Source: Flavobacteriales bacterium
GTDB lineage: Bacteria > Bacteroidota > Bacteroidia > Flavobacteriales_E > Vicingaceae
Direction: 5' to 3'
DNA: 47,196 nt
NCBI GenBank assembly: GCA_002401955.1
Contig: NVUQ01000024.1
Location: 1 to 47,196, forward strand
The position numbers were made by a program, and so were the translations under genes. The notes under the pieces were generated by a model. It worked only from the letters and a program-made list of their open reading frames with translations, was not told where the DNA came from and searched no databases. Positions 16,538-25,018 of this stretch are shown one piece after another; position 1 is the first letter of the stretch; each line of letters starts with the position of its first letter.

Positions 16538-17956
16538 ATGAATAACAAGGTAGAATATAATTTTTTAAACTCAGCGTTAACCTTAGAAAATCCATTTCTT
16601 TCTACCGAAAGTTTTATGGATTGGTTAGAAGAAAAAAAAGCCAATGTAAATCATAAAATAACGCCTATTAAATTCTCAGAAATGAGTAGTTGGGGGTTTA
16701 ATGACGAAACAGGAAACTTAGAACATAGTTCTGGCAAGTTTTTTTCTATAGAGGGGATTAATGTAAAAACTAATTGGGGAGTTGTTTCTGAATGGTCGCA
16801 ACCAATAATTAATCAACCAGAAATTGGCTTTTTAGGTATTATTACCAAAAAAATTGATGGAGTTTTGTACTTCTTGATGCAAGCCAAAATTGAACCAGGA
16901 AATATTAATTCAGTTCAATTATCACCAACATTACAAGCAACAAAAAGTAATTACACACAAGTTCATAAAGGAAACACCCCAAACTATTTAGAGTATTTTT
17001 TGGAAGATAGAGCGGATGTTTCCGTTTTGTTAGATCAATTACAATCAGAACAAGGAGCACGTTTTTTTAAGAAAAGAAATAGAAATATTATTATTGAAGT
17101 TTCTAGCGAAATTGAAGTCAAAGAAGACTTCTGTTGGCTAACATTAGGACAATTAAAACAATTGTTAACCTTAGATAATGTTATCAATATGGATACCAGA
17201 ACAGTTATTTCAGGAATTCCTTACGGAGATATAGAGATGTTGAGTAAGTTTAAAAAATTAAAGCAATCTAACTATGAAAAGGCATTGTTGCTTTCTGAAT
17301 TAGATACTAAGAACGCTTTAAATAGTATGGAGGGAATTATTTCTTGGATTACTAAACATAAAGCGTTTGCTGAGTTAGAGGTGGATAAAATTCCTTTGAA
17401 CTCTATTTCAGATTGGCATAAAAATGATAAATCTATTTATCATGAAGCCAATAAATATTTTTCTGTAATTGCTGTTAGAGCAGAAATAGGAAATAGAGAA
17501 GTTCGTAGTTGGACTCAGCCTTTAGTAAAATCTGCCCAAGAAGGAATTATAGCTTTTATAGTAAAAGAGATAAATGGATTGCTGCATTTTTTAGTGCAAG
17601 CAAAATTAGAAAGCGGTAACTTTGATATTATTGAGTTAGCTCCAACAGTACAATGCCTAACAGGTAATTATCGCAAAGGAGAAAATGAATATGAAGTCAA
17701 TTTTTTGGATTATATTTTAGATCCAGCCTCTAAAAATGCAACTGTTCGTTACTCAACATTTCAATCAGAAGAAGGAGGAAGGTTTTTTGAAGAACAAAAT
17801 AAAAACGTGATAATCGAAGTAGGAGATGATTTTGATGTTGTTGTTCCTGATAAATTCATTTGGATGACTTTAAATCAAATTAAAACATTCATTAAATTTA
17901 ATAATTACCTCAATATTCAGTCGAGAAGCTTATTATCGGCTGTTAAATTTGTTTGA
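16538..17956 (+). CDS. NDP-hexose 2,3-dehydratase family protein
   Basis: 472 aa, about the length of EvaA/TylX3-type enzymes, which remove the 2-hydroxyl of a dTDP-4-keto-6-deoxyhexose in the first step to 2-deoxysugars. It shows the family's internal duplication: about 15-225 and 265-472 share W..Q(P)..(..)G(F/I)..I.KKI.G.L(Y/H)FL.QAK.E.GN and the P.(L/V)Q......Y...........(Y/F)L.Y.L stretch, ending QSE.G.RFF...N.NIIIEV. It lies 6 bases after the phosphatase gene and is followed by a Gfo/Idh reductase, the enzyme that normally reduces the unstable diketo product. This dehydratase-reductase pair is the best clue to the pathway. The family is best known from actinomycete glycosides; here a surface glycan is more likely. 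Confidence 0.88.
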   Translation: MNNKVEYNFLNSALTLENPFLSTESFMDWLEEKKANVNHKITPIKFSEMSSWGFNDETGNLEHSSGKFFSIEGINVKTNWGVVSEWSQPIINQPEIGFLGIITKKIDGVLYFLMQAKIEPGNINSVQLSPTLQATKSNYTQVHKGNTPNYLEYFLEDRADVSVLLDQLQSEQGARFFKKRNRNIIIEVSSEIEVKEDFCWLTLGQLKQLLTLDNVINMDTRTVISGIPYGDIEMLSKFKKLKQSNYEKALLLSELDTKNALNSMEGIISWITKHKAFAELEVDKIPLNSISDWHKNDKSIYHEANKYFSVIAVRAEIGNREVRSWTQPLVKSAQEGIIAFIVKEINGLLHFLVQAKLESGNFDIIELAPTVQCLTGNYRKGENEYEVNFLDYILDPASKNATVRYSTFQSEEGGRFFEEQNKNVIIEVGDDFDVVVPDKFIWMTLNQIKTFIKFNNYLNIQSRSLLSAVKFV

Positions 17957-17958
17957 GA

Positions 17959-18918
17959 ATGAATAAATTAAGAATAGGAGTATTAGGTTGTGCCAACATT
18001 GCAAAACGTTCGGTAATACCAGCAATTAAGAGTATTGCTGATTTTGAATTAATTGCAATAGCAAGTAGAACAAAAGCTAAAGCAGAGGAATTTGCCAAAG
18101 AATTTGATTGTGAGGCGATTGAAGGCTATCAAAATCTATTAGATAGAAAAGACATAGATGTAATTTACATGCCTTTACCAACAGGCTTGCACGAAGAATG
18201 GGTAATAAAAGCATTAGAAGCAGGTAAACATATTCATATAGAAAAGTCCTTAGCGATGAATTATGAATCTGCTACAAAAATGGTAGATTTAGCAAGACGT
18301 AAAGGCTTGTTAATTATGGAAAACTTTATGTTTCTCTATCACAACCAACACCAATTTGTAAAAGATTTAATAGTTAAAGGAGAAATAGGAGAGGTGAGAT
18401 GTTTTAGGAGTTCTTTTGGATTTCCGCCATTAGATAAAGATAATTTTAGATACAATAAAGCACTTGGCGGAGGAGCGTTATTAGATGCAGCAGCCTATAC
18501 AATTAGAGTGTCTCAGCTATTTTTAGGAGAAGACCTTAAGGTTGAAGCTGCTACTTTAAATACAATGAATACAGAAGTAGGTTTGTTTGGCGGTGCTTAT
18601 TTAAAGGCATCAAACGGAAGTTTTTCTGAAGTAGCCTTTGGCTTTGATAATTTTTATCAATGTAATTATGAGGTTTGGGGAAGTAAAGGGAAGATAATTG
18701 CACAAAGAGCATTTACCCCTGGAGCAGAATTTAAACCTACAATTACATTAGAGCAACAAGGAGATACTATTAATTATGAAATTGGTGCAGAAAACCACTT
18801 CGTAAATATTTTAAATGAATTTAAACGTTGTGTACATGAAAATGATGTAGAAACTAACTATAAGGACATTTTAAATCAGAGCAGATTATTACAAGAGTTA
18901 AAAGATAAGGCAAGTTAG
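17959..18918 (+). CDS. Gfo/Idh/MocA family oxidoreductase, likely NDP-3,4-diketo-2,6-dideoxyhexose 3-reductase
   Basis: 319 aa from the ATG at 17959, which begins two bases after the dehydratase stop codon; a TTG at 17953 would add two residues and overlap that stop. N-terminal Rossmann fold (IGVLGCANIAKRS, about 6-18), catalytic-lysine motif EKSLA (Lys96; the family usually has EKP), and LLDAAAYTIR with Tyr180 at the position of the catalytic tyrosine in KijD10/TylC1-type reductases. In known pathways this enzyme acts directly after the 2,3-dehydratase and reduces the 3-keto group with NAD(P)H. The adjacency makes that role likely, but substrate and stereochemistry are inferred. Confidence 0.85.
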   Translation: MNKLRIGVLGCANIAKRSVIPAIKSIADFELIAIASRTKAKAEEFAKEFDCEAIEGYQNLLDRKDIDVIYMPLPTGLHEEWVIKALEAGKHIHIEKSLAMNYESATKMVDLARRKGLLIMENFMFLYHNQHQFVKDLIVKGEIGEVRCFRSSFGFPPLDKDNFRYNKALGGGALLDAAAYTIRVSQLFLGEDLKVEAATLNTMNTEVGLFGGAYLKASNGSFSEVAFGFDNFYQCNYEVWGSKGKIIAQRAFTPGAEFKPTITLEQQGDTINYEIGAENHFVNILNEFKRCVHENDVETNYKDILNQSRLLQELKDKAS

Positions 18919-18921
18919 GGT

Positions 18922-19626
18922 ATGAGTAAGGAAAGACAGTTTGATAATTTTGATGAGAATGTTGAGAATTACGAAGAGTTGTGTGATAGTGCAGTTAAAA
19001 AAAGTGGCGGAACTAGAGAGTATTTTAGCGAATACAAAATATCAGAAATATCTCAATATGAGGATTGTACTGAAGGGTTAAATATTTTAGATTTTGGTTG
19101 TGGTGATGGAAGTAGTTCTGTTTATCTTAGAAAATATTTTTCTGAATCTAATATATTTGGAACAGATGTATCTAAAACAAGTGTGAAAATAGCTAGTAAT
19201 AAGCAAATTTATAATGCGACTTTTATAAGCTATGATGGATCAAAATTTCCTTTTGAAGACAGTAAGTTTGATGTTGTATTTACTTCAATGGTTTTTCATC
19301 ATATCCAACATAAATTACATGCTGGTATTTTAAGTGAAATATATAGAGTATTAAAGAAGGGTGGGAGGTTTTATAATTTTGAACATAACCCTATAAACCC
19401 TATAACAAGAAAATTAGTAAATGAGTGTGAGTTGGATAAATACGCGGTTCTATTACAGCCTTCTTATACTAAAAAAGTAACGAATAAAAATGGGTTGAAA
19501 ACAACGAATTTAAATTATACTTTGTTTTTTCCTCGTCATAAATTCTTTAAAATATTTCTTGGATTAGAAAAAATGTTATCTTGGTGTCCGATTGGAGCAC
19601 AATATTATATTAGAGCAATAAAATAA
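18922..19626 (+). CDS. Class I SAM-dependent methyltransferase
   Basis: 234 aa, cytoplasmic. SAM-binding motif I LNILDFGCGDG (about 53-63), acidic motif II FGTDVS, FPFEDSKFDVVFTSMVFHHI (post-motif I/IV) and a YRVLKKGGRFYNFEHNP segment of the Methyltransf_11 type. The C-terminal tail is hydrophobic/basic. It lies 3 bases after the reductase and 8 bases before a second methyltransferase, in a deoxysugar cluster, so sugar O-, N- or C-methylation is the most likely role. The acceptor cannot be read from the sequence. Confidence 0.85.
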   Translation: MSKERQFDNFDENVENYEELCDSAVKKSGGTREYFSEYKISEISQYEDCTEGLNILDFGCGDGSSSVYLRKYFSESNIFGTDVSKTSVKIASNKQIYNATFISYDGSKFPFEDSKFDVVFTSMVFHHIQHKLHAGILSEIYRVLKKGGRFYNFEHNPINPITRKLVNECELDKYAVLLQPSYTKKVTNKNGLKTTNLNYTLFFPRHKFFKIFLGLEKMLSWCPIGAQYYIRAIK

Positions 19627-19634
19627 AATAAAAG

Positions 19635-20468
19635 ATGAAAAATAAATGTACAATATGTTTGAGTGAAGATACCTGGCTAATTAGCAGTAGGATGTCTCTT
19701 CATAAATGTAAAAAATGTGATCATACTTTTACTGTAATAAAAAGAGTGGAAGAGGAAACATATGAAGAGGATTATTATTTAAAGATGCATAAAAACTGGT
19801 TTGCAAATCCTGATTTTGGGTTGTTTGAAAATGTTTATGAAACATCAAGTTCTTTTTTAGGGAATGGGAAGGTTAAATTAGCTGATGTAGGATGTGGACA
19901 AGGTGCCTTTCTTAAGCATTTACAAAATAAATATCAATCAGAATCTCCAGAATTGAGTGGGATTGATATTATTGAAAATAGTCATCCTGGAATAAAATTT
20001 GAATCAGGAGATTTTTTACAGATGAAATTCGATGAAGGCTATAATATTATTACAAGTTTTATGGTGATAGAACATGTTATTGATCCCCATCTTTTTATAA
20101 AAAAAATGGCAGAATCAATAACTTCAGATGGGGTTATTGTGGTCAATACTATTAATAATGGAAGTTTAATATATAGGATTGCTCGTTTTCTGAATAACTT
20201 AGGGTTTTCAACATCACATGATAGATTGTATGATCATCATCATTTACAACATTATACAAATAAGTCATTAAAAACCCTTTTAGAAATGGAAGGATTAGAA
20301 GTTTTGAAAGTGAAAAACCACAATTACAAACTTAAAGCAGTAGATGTACCACCTTCCAATCCAATTATAATGGGAGCGTATAAATTGATGGTTGCTGGTA
20401 TGTTTTTACTTTCTGTGCCATTAAATTGGGGGCATCATCAAACACTTTATTGTAAAAAGAAGAAATAA
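19635..20468 (+). CDS. Class I SAM-dependent methyltransferase with N-terminal zinc-ribbon-like motif
   Basis: 277 aa. The N-terminus has two CxxC pairs (Cys5/Cys8 and Cys25/Cys28), as in many sugar methyltransferases with a small metal-binding knot. The SAM site is KLADVGCGQGAFL (about 81-93), followed by GIDII and FDEGYNIITSFMVIEHVIDP; HDRLYDHHHLQHYTNKSL is typical of Methyltransf_23-like members. A hydrophobic segment near the C-terminus (about 245-262) may contact the membrane. Position between another methyltransferase and a GT2 gene points to glycan methylation. It resembles the C-methyltransferase type with a Cys cluster, but O-methylation is also possible. Confidence 0.83.
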   Translation: MKNKCTICLSEDTWLISSRMSLHKCKKCDHTFTVIKRVEEETYEEDYYLKMHKNWFANPDFGLFENVYETSSSFLGNGKVKLADVGCGQGAFLKHLQNKYQSESPELSGIDIIENSHPGIKFESGDFLQMKFDEGYNIITSFMVIEHVIDPHLFIKKMAESITSDGVIVVNTINNGSLIYRIARFLNNLGFSTSHDRLYDHHHLQHYTNKSLKTLLEMEGLEVLKVKNHNYKLKAVDVPPSNPIIMGAYKLMVAGMFLLSVPLNWGHHQTLYCKKKK

Positions 20469-21398
20469 TTGGATACAGAAATTGAAATATCAATAGTAAG
20501 CCCTGTTTTTAGAGCAGAAACTATTATAGATAATTTGGTAGAACGAATTGTTTCTTCTGTTACTAAATTAACGGATAGCTACGAAATTATTTTAGTTGAA
20601 GATTGTGGACCAGATAATTCTTGGAAAAAAATTCAAGAAAATTGCAAGAAATACACACAAGTACAGGGAATAAAACTAAGTAGAAATTACGGTCAGCAAC
20701 ATGCCATTCAAGCAGGTTTAGATGCCAGTACTGGGAAGTATGTAATTACAATGGATTGTGATTTACAAGATCAACCAGAAGAAATAGAAAAACTCTTATC
20801 TAAGTCTAAAGAAGGATATGAGATTGTTGTGGCAAGTAGAAAAAATAGGAAGGATGATATCTTTAAAAAACTCTTGTCCAGAGTTTTCTATTCTACATTA
20901 GGTTATTTAACAGAAACAAAACAAGATAGGACGGTAGCTAATTTTGTTTGTTATCAAAGAAAAGTTGTGATAGCAATGGCAGAAGTGAAAGATCATAATC
21001 GTTATTATCCTATGTTGCAGCAGTTAGTTGGTTTTAACTATGCTAAAGTAGAAATTGAGCATGCAGAACGTGAAGATGGGAGTTCTTCATACTCTTTTGG
21101 GAAACGATTACGATTAGCAATGGATACCATTTTAACTTTTTCTGATAAGCCTTTACGTTTAACTGTGAAATTTGGAATATTACTCTCATTTTTATCCATT
21201 TGTGCAGCTTTAACGATGGTTGTATTGTATATTTTTAGTGATGTAAAAGTAGAAGGATGGGCAAGTTTGGCTTTACTCATTAGTTTTTTCTCAGGAATAA
21301 TTATTTCTGTTTTAGGGATGGTTGGCTTATATGTTGGTAGAACATTTGAAAGTGTTAAGCAAAGACCTACTTATATTATACATGAAACAATAAAATAG
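20469..21398 (+). CDS. GT2 glycosyltransferase, polyprenyl-phosphate sugar type (ArnC/GtrB/DPM1-like)
   Basis: 309 aa. GT-A domain with ISIVSPVFRAE, VEDCGPDNSW, LSRNYGQQHAIQAGLD and the DxD-containing MDCDLQDQPEE (Asp96, Asp98, Asp101). Two C-terminal membrane segments (about 233-258 and 265-290) are diagnostic of enzymes that transfer a sugar from an NDP or UDP donor to undecaprenyl or dolichyl phosphate. The start is TTG directly after the preceding stop codon; no nearby upstream ATG exists. It would supply a lipid-linked sugar to a GT-C transferase such as the membrane protein at 23305. Which sugar it carries is unknown. Confidence 0.88.
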   Translation: MDTEIEISIVSPVFRAETIIDNLVERIVSSVTKLTDSYEIILVEDCGPDNSWKKIQENCKKYTQVQGIKLSRNYGQQHAIQAGLDASTGKYVITMDCDLQDQPEEIEKLLSKSKEGYEIVVASRKNRKDDIFKKLLSRVFYSTLGYLTETKQDRTVANFVCYQRKVVIAMAEVKDHNRYYPMLQQLVGFNYAKVEIEHAEREDGSSSYSFGKRLRLAMDTILTFSDKPLRLTVKFGILLSFLSICAALTMVVLYIFSDVKVEGWASLALLISFFSGIIISVLGMVGLYVGRTFESVKQRPTYIIHETIK

Positions 21399-21411
21399 CA
21401 CTTTCAAATCA

Positions 21412-22293
21412 ATGAAAAAAGCAATTGTATTTGGAGCAAATGGTTATTTAGGACGGCACATCGCTTATTTCTTAAAGCAACATAACATTGAATTTGTACC
21501 AACAGCAAAATCTGAAACATCAATAGATAATTACTCTAATTATCAGCAAATAGATATTACCAATAAAGCAGAATTACAACAATTAGATTTTAATGTAGAT
21601 TATGTTTTTGCTTTTGCAGGATTAACTGGTACAGGAAATTCTCCCGAAGACATAGAAAAATTTACAAAAGTAAATGAACAGGGATTAACTAATATTATTG
21701 AATGTTGTGAGAGAATTAATGACCTAAGGATTGTCTTTCCATCTACACGTCTGGTTTATAAAGGGATTGAAAACATTCCTTTAATTGAAGATTCAGAAAA
21801 AGAATCGAAAACCATTTATGCTAAAAATAAAATAGCTTGCGAAAAATTACTTACTCAATCAATTGTTGATTATACCATATTTAGAATTTGTGTTCCTTAT
21901 GGTAATTTGATTGATGAAACTTATTCTTATGGAACAATAGGTTTTTTTATTAATAGAGCAGTTAAGGGCGAAAATATTACCATTTATGGTGATGGAAACT
22001 TAAAACGAACATTTACACATGTTAGGGATATTTCTGAATCCATCATAAAAACATTAGAATTAGATAGTGCTAAAAATAAAGTTTACAACATAGGAAGTAA
22101 CGATAATTTAAGTTTGCTAGATGTGGCAACCCTGGTTGCAAAGAAATATAATGTAGAAGTTGAATTTATTGAGTGGCCAGAAGCAGCTTTAAAAATTGAA
22201 TCTGGTGACACCATTTTTGATGGATCCAAATTAAAGGAAACCATTAATTATAATTCCAATGTTTTACTAGAAGATTGGATTAGTAGTATTTAA
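21412..22293 (+). CDS. NAD-dependent epimerase/dehydratase family protein (SDR), probable 4-ketoreductase
   Basis: 293 aa extended SDR. Nucleotide motif GANGYLG (8-14), catalytic residues Ser111/Thr112 and Tyr136-xxx-Lys140 (YAKNK), and YGDGNLKRTFTHVRDI plus VYNIGSNDNLSL, typical of sugar-nucleotide epimerases/reductases. In a 2,3-dehydratase cluster the last step is normally reduction of the 4-keto group, and this gene is the only candidate here. It is last of the plus-strand run and converges on a methyltransferase gene; a G/C-rich imperfect stem lies in the 62-base gap (about 22305-22327) but without a U-tract. Confidence 0.85.
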   Translation: MKKAIVFGANGYLGRHIAYFLKQHNIEFVPTAKSETSIDNYSNYQQIDITNKAELQQLDFNVDYVFAFAGLTGTGNSPEDIEKFTKVNEQGLTNIIECCERINDLRIVFPSTRLVYKGIENIPLIEDSEKESKTIYAKNKIACEKLLTQSIVDYTIFRICVPYGNLIDETYSYGTIGFFINRAVKGENITIYGDGNLKRTFTHVRDISESIIKTLELDSAKNKVYNIGSNDNLSLLDVATLVAKKYNVEVEFIEWPEAALKIESGDTIFDGSKLKETINYNSNVLLEDWISSI

Positions 22294-22355
22294 TTAAGAG
22301 AATTCCTCGGAAACTCTGCTTCGGGGATAATCGTTTCAAGAAATTATTTTATTTT

Positions 22356-23144
22356 CTACTTTCGAACAACATAGTATGACTGAAATGTAAAGAAATCGTT
22401 TAAAAAAGGCACTGAAGCTATCCATTTAGGCAGAACCTTTGTTTTATATCCAAACTTGTACTCATAGATTGGTGCAATAAAATATTTAATACTTTTTAAT
22501 ATTTTAAAATTCGTTTCACCACATATTTTTTCAAACCTTTTGGTTGAGATTCCTGTTTCTTTTATTTCCAACAAACCATCAACAATAGAATCATTTTCGC
22601 CAAATGATTTTAGTAAAAATTTATAAAGAAATTTAGGTAATAAGTGATAGTAAGGTAATTTTGCCATAACCTTAGAGTGAGCACATTGCTGATGGCCACC
22701 ATATGGCATCCTCCAAGAAGGGAATCCAAAGAATATTATACCCTCATCAGTTAAAAATTCTCCAACTCTATTCATAAATCTTTTCTGATTATGAATGTGT
22801 TCAATTACATCTTTTAAAATGATTAAATCGTATTTTTTTTCTAATGAATTCGGATCAATATCATAAATATCCTCACATACAAATTTAACTAAGCCATTAT
22901 TTACTTCTTCTCTCATAAAATCATTGGCTAAATCAACCCTATATCCTGCCAGTTCAATTCCTGTACAAATACATTTTAAATCGGTAAAAGCCTTTAAAAC
23001 ACCACCTTCAGCACTTCCAATTTCTAATATTCTATCACCAGATTTTGGAGTGTAAATATCTTTTATAAAAGGAATAATAGAGTTTTTAGAATTTACATAT
23101 TGAATGTTAAAATACTTGGGTTTATCTGAGAAGAGTTTGCTCAT
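22356..23144 (-). CDS. Class I SAM-dependent methyltransferase
   Basis: 262 aa. SAM-binding motif DRILEIGSAEGGVLKAF (about 37-53) with GIELAGYR; YDLIILKDVIEHIHNQ and LTDEGIIFFGFPSW support a Methyltransf_23/11 fold. The C-terminal half (about 150-262) is rich in aromatic residues. It is the only minus-strand gene inside the sugar region and so has its own promoter; a TATTTTCG sequence (TAnnTTTG-like with one mismatch) lies shortly upstream. Probably a third tailoring methyltransferase of the same glycan, though a separate role cannot be excluded. Confidence 0.82.
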   Translation of the reverse strand: MSKLFSDKPKYFNIQYVNSKNSIIPFIKDIYTPKSGDRILEIGSAEGGVLKAFTDLKCICTGIELAGYRVDLANDFMREEVNNGLVKFVCEDIYDIDPNSLEKKYDLIILKDVIEHIHNQKRFMNRVGEFLTDEGIIFFGFPSWRMPYGGHQQCAHSKVMAKLPYYHLLPKFLYKFLLKSFGENDSIVDGLLEIKETGISTKRFEKICGETNFKILKSIKYFIAPIYEYKFGYKTKVLPKWIASVPFLNDFFTFQSYYVVRK

Positions 23145-23257
23145 TTATATTTTTCATTATTTTAGATACGAAAATAAGTTTTTATTTGTAATAAAAGTAA
23201 AAGTTACGTTAACAAATAAGTAAGTATAAAAGTCAAAATAAATTAATTGAAAAGTCT

Positions 23258-23265
23258 TACTTTCG
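23258..23265 (+). promoter_or_regulatory. Possible -7 box (TACTTTCG) for the GT-C-like gene
   Basis: One mismatch to TAnnTTTG, 39 bases before the ATG at 23305; no clear -33 element. Confidence 0.3.
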
Positions 23266-23304
23266 TGTAAAAGAAGTTCTTAAAAAGAACTTAAATTTCT
23301 AAAT

Positions 23305-24954
23305 ATGACCAAGAAAAAAGACAGTAAAGCAGAATTAAACCACAATAATAAAAACAACTCAAAAGAAGAAATAGGGTTTTCTATTAATAATCTAAGTATT
23401 AGATCACTTCTATTAGTTTCACTTTTGTTGGCTATTGTTTATTTTGTTTTCTCAACATTTTCAAGTGGTTATTATATGCATGATGAACCTGGTTTCTATA
23501 TGTATGCCAAAAATTTAATAAAAAAACCATCCGAAGCACTGTTAGGGTTTCAAAAATTAGGTTACGTCTTATATTTGGCGTTACCATCTTTTGGAGGGTT
23601 TACTTTTTTACACTTTTTTAATAGTCTACTTTCTGCAGGAACGGTTATGTATTCCTATAAAATAATAAAGAAATTAGGGGGTAAACAACCATTCTTAATA
23701 TTCTTTTTACTTGGCTTGCAACCCTTATGGTTTATGTTAGCTTTTAGAAACTTTTCAGAGTTTCTAACGGCTTTCTTATTAGTTATGACTCTCTGGAATC
23801 ATTACAATAAGAAATATATTTTTGCTGCGATATTACTTTCATTGGCGGCTTTAACTCGCTTAGAATATCATTTGTTATTGGGGATTTACTTCTTTATACT
23901 TGTTTATAAAAAACAATGGGTTGCAGTTTTATGCACTGGTGTAGTATCTCTGTTGCACAATATAACAGGGTATATTATTACCGAAGATCCATTATATTTA
24001 TTAAGTCAAGTATTAAAGTATTCTAACAATATTCATGATGCATATCCAAAGAGAGGGTTTGACTATTATTTTATCATGGCAAATGTTGTTTATGGGGCAG
24101 TCTCTATTTTATTACTTGTAAATTATATAGCAACTAGTGTGATTAAAAAAGTGAAGCTTAACTGGATGTTGCTTTTTCCAGTATTGTTTTTTTTTATCCT
24201 GTATTGCATCTTTAATCACCAGAGTTGGGGTATTGGAGTAGGTGGAGGTAATTTGCGATACGTTTTACCTATTTCGCCTTTCATGTGTATCTTAGGTGTT
24301 TTATCATTAGATAACAGTGTCGTTTCAAAAAAGAAGTATTCAACCCTTATTTTTTTAATTCCAGTAGCCTTACTTATAGCTGTTTTTCAAACCTATGATC
24401 ATAATTTTACAAGATTGTTAGAAACAGAAGAAAGGTACTGGGCTCCCTTATTATTTTCATTGTTAACTATTGCTTCTTTATTTGTATTTTCAAAGAAAAC
24501 TTACCAATTTATTTCGTTATCAATTTTATCAATATTTCTAATTATGACTACTGCTAGAACGTTTCAGCTTAACCCTGAAGATGTTACCATGAAAAAGGCG
24601 GGAAAGTGGTTTGCTCGAAATTTAAAGCAAGGAAAAACTTTAGGAGATAAAGCATTATTTACAGAAAATTCTCGAGTGGCATGCAGCCATATTTTATTTT
24701 ACTTTTTTTCAGATATGAATAAAAATGATTTTAAATATCCTGCAATTATAGATTTTACAAAAGAGGATACTGACTCTCTAAAAAAAGGAGATATAGTAGT
24801 TTGGGAATCGCATTATGCTTACCGACCTAAACTTAGAGCCACCAGCCAGCCTTATGAATTTTATGATAAGAACCCAGATTTTCAAAAGATTCAATACTAT
24901 CAATCTAAAGATAAGAGATTTTTGGTAGCATTTTTCAGAAAAATAAGAGATTAA
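23305..24954 (+). CDS. Multi-pass membrane protein, GT-C glycosyltransferase-like
   Basis: 549 aa. A polar N-terminus (about 1-30) is followed by about ten or more membrane segments and a soluble C-terminal part (about 455-549). The first loop carries YYMHDEPGFYMYAKN (Asp60, Glu61), in the place where GT-C enzymes such as ArnT/PMT-type transferases have their catalytic acidic residue, and LAALTRLEYHLLL resembles the conserved R-containing segment of PMT-like proteins. GT-C enzymes use polyprenyl-phosphate sugars on the outer face of the inner membrane, which fits the ArnC-like GT2 upstream. I do not recognise a named family, so donor and acceptor are inferred. Its own promoter and the opposite orientation of its upstream neighbour suggest separate expression. 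Confidence 0.68.
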   Translation: MTKKKDSKAELNHNNKNNSKEEIGFSINNLSIRSLLLVSLLLAIVYFVFSTFSSGYYMHDEPGFYMYAKNLIKKPSEALLGFQKLGYVLYLALPSFGGFTFLHFFNSLLSAGTVMYSYKIIKKLGGKQPFLIFFLLGLQPLWFMLAFRNFSEFLTAFLLVMTLWNHYNKKYIFAAILLSLAALTRLEYHLLLGIYFFILVYKKQWVAVLCTGVVSLLHNITGYIITEDPLYLLSQVLKYSNNIHDAYPKRGFDYYFIMANVVYGAVSILLLVNYIATSVIKKVKLNWMLLFPVLFFFILYCIFNHQSWGIGVGGGNLRYVLPISPFMCILGVLSLDNSVVSKKKYSTLIFLIPVALLIAVFQTYDHNFTRLLETEERYWAPLLFSLLTIASLFVFSKKTYQFISLSILSIFLIMTTARTFQLNPEDVTMKKAGKWFARNLKQGKTLGDKALFTENSRVACSHILFYFFSDMNKNDFKYPAIIDFTKEDTDSLKKGDIVVWESHYAYRPKLRATSQPYEFYDKNPDFQKIQYYQSKDKRFLVAFFRKIRD

Positions 24955-25006
24955 ATATTTAGGAACTTTTAACGTTTACCATCTTTAAATAATTGTAAGT
25001 AAATCT

Positions 25007-25014
25007 TATATTTG
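25007..25014 (+). promoter_or_regulatory. Putative -7 box (TATATTTG) for the bamD operon
   Basis: Exact TAnnTTTG match only 4 bases before the bamD ATG at 25019, with a TTTA at 24984-24987 near -33 (19-base spacer). If used, transcription would start at or very near the ATG, giving a leaderless mRNA. Confidence 0.45.
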
Positions 25015-25018
25015 CCGA

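Noticed and set aside
22294-22355. Terminator in the gap between the SDR gene and the convergent methyltransferase
   Set aside because: An imperfect G/C-rich stem is present (about 22305-22327), but neither strand has a proper T-run after it.
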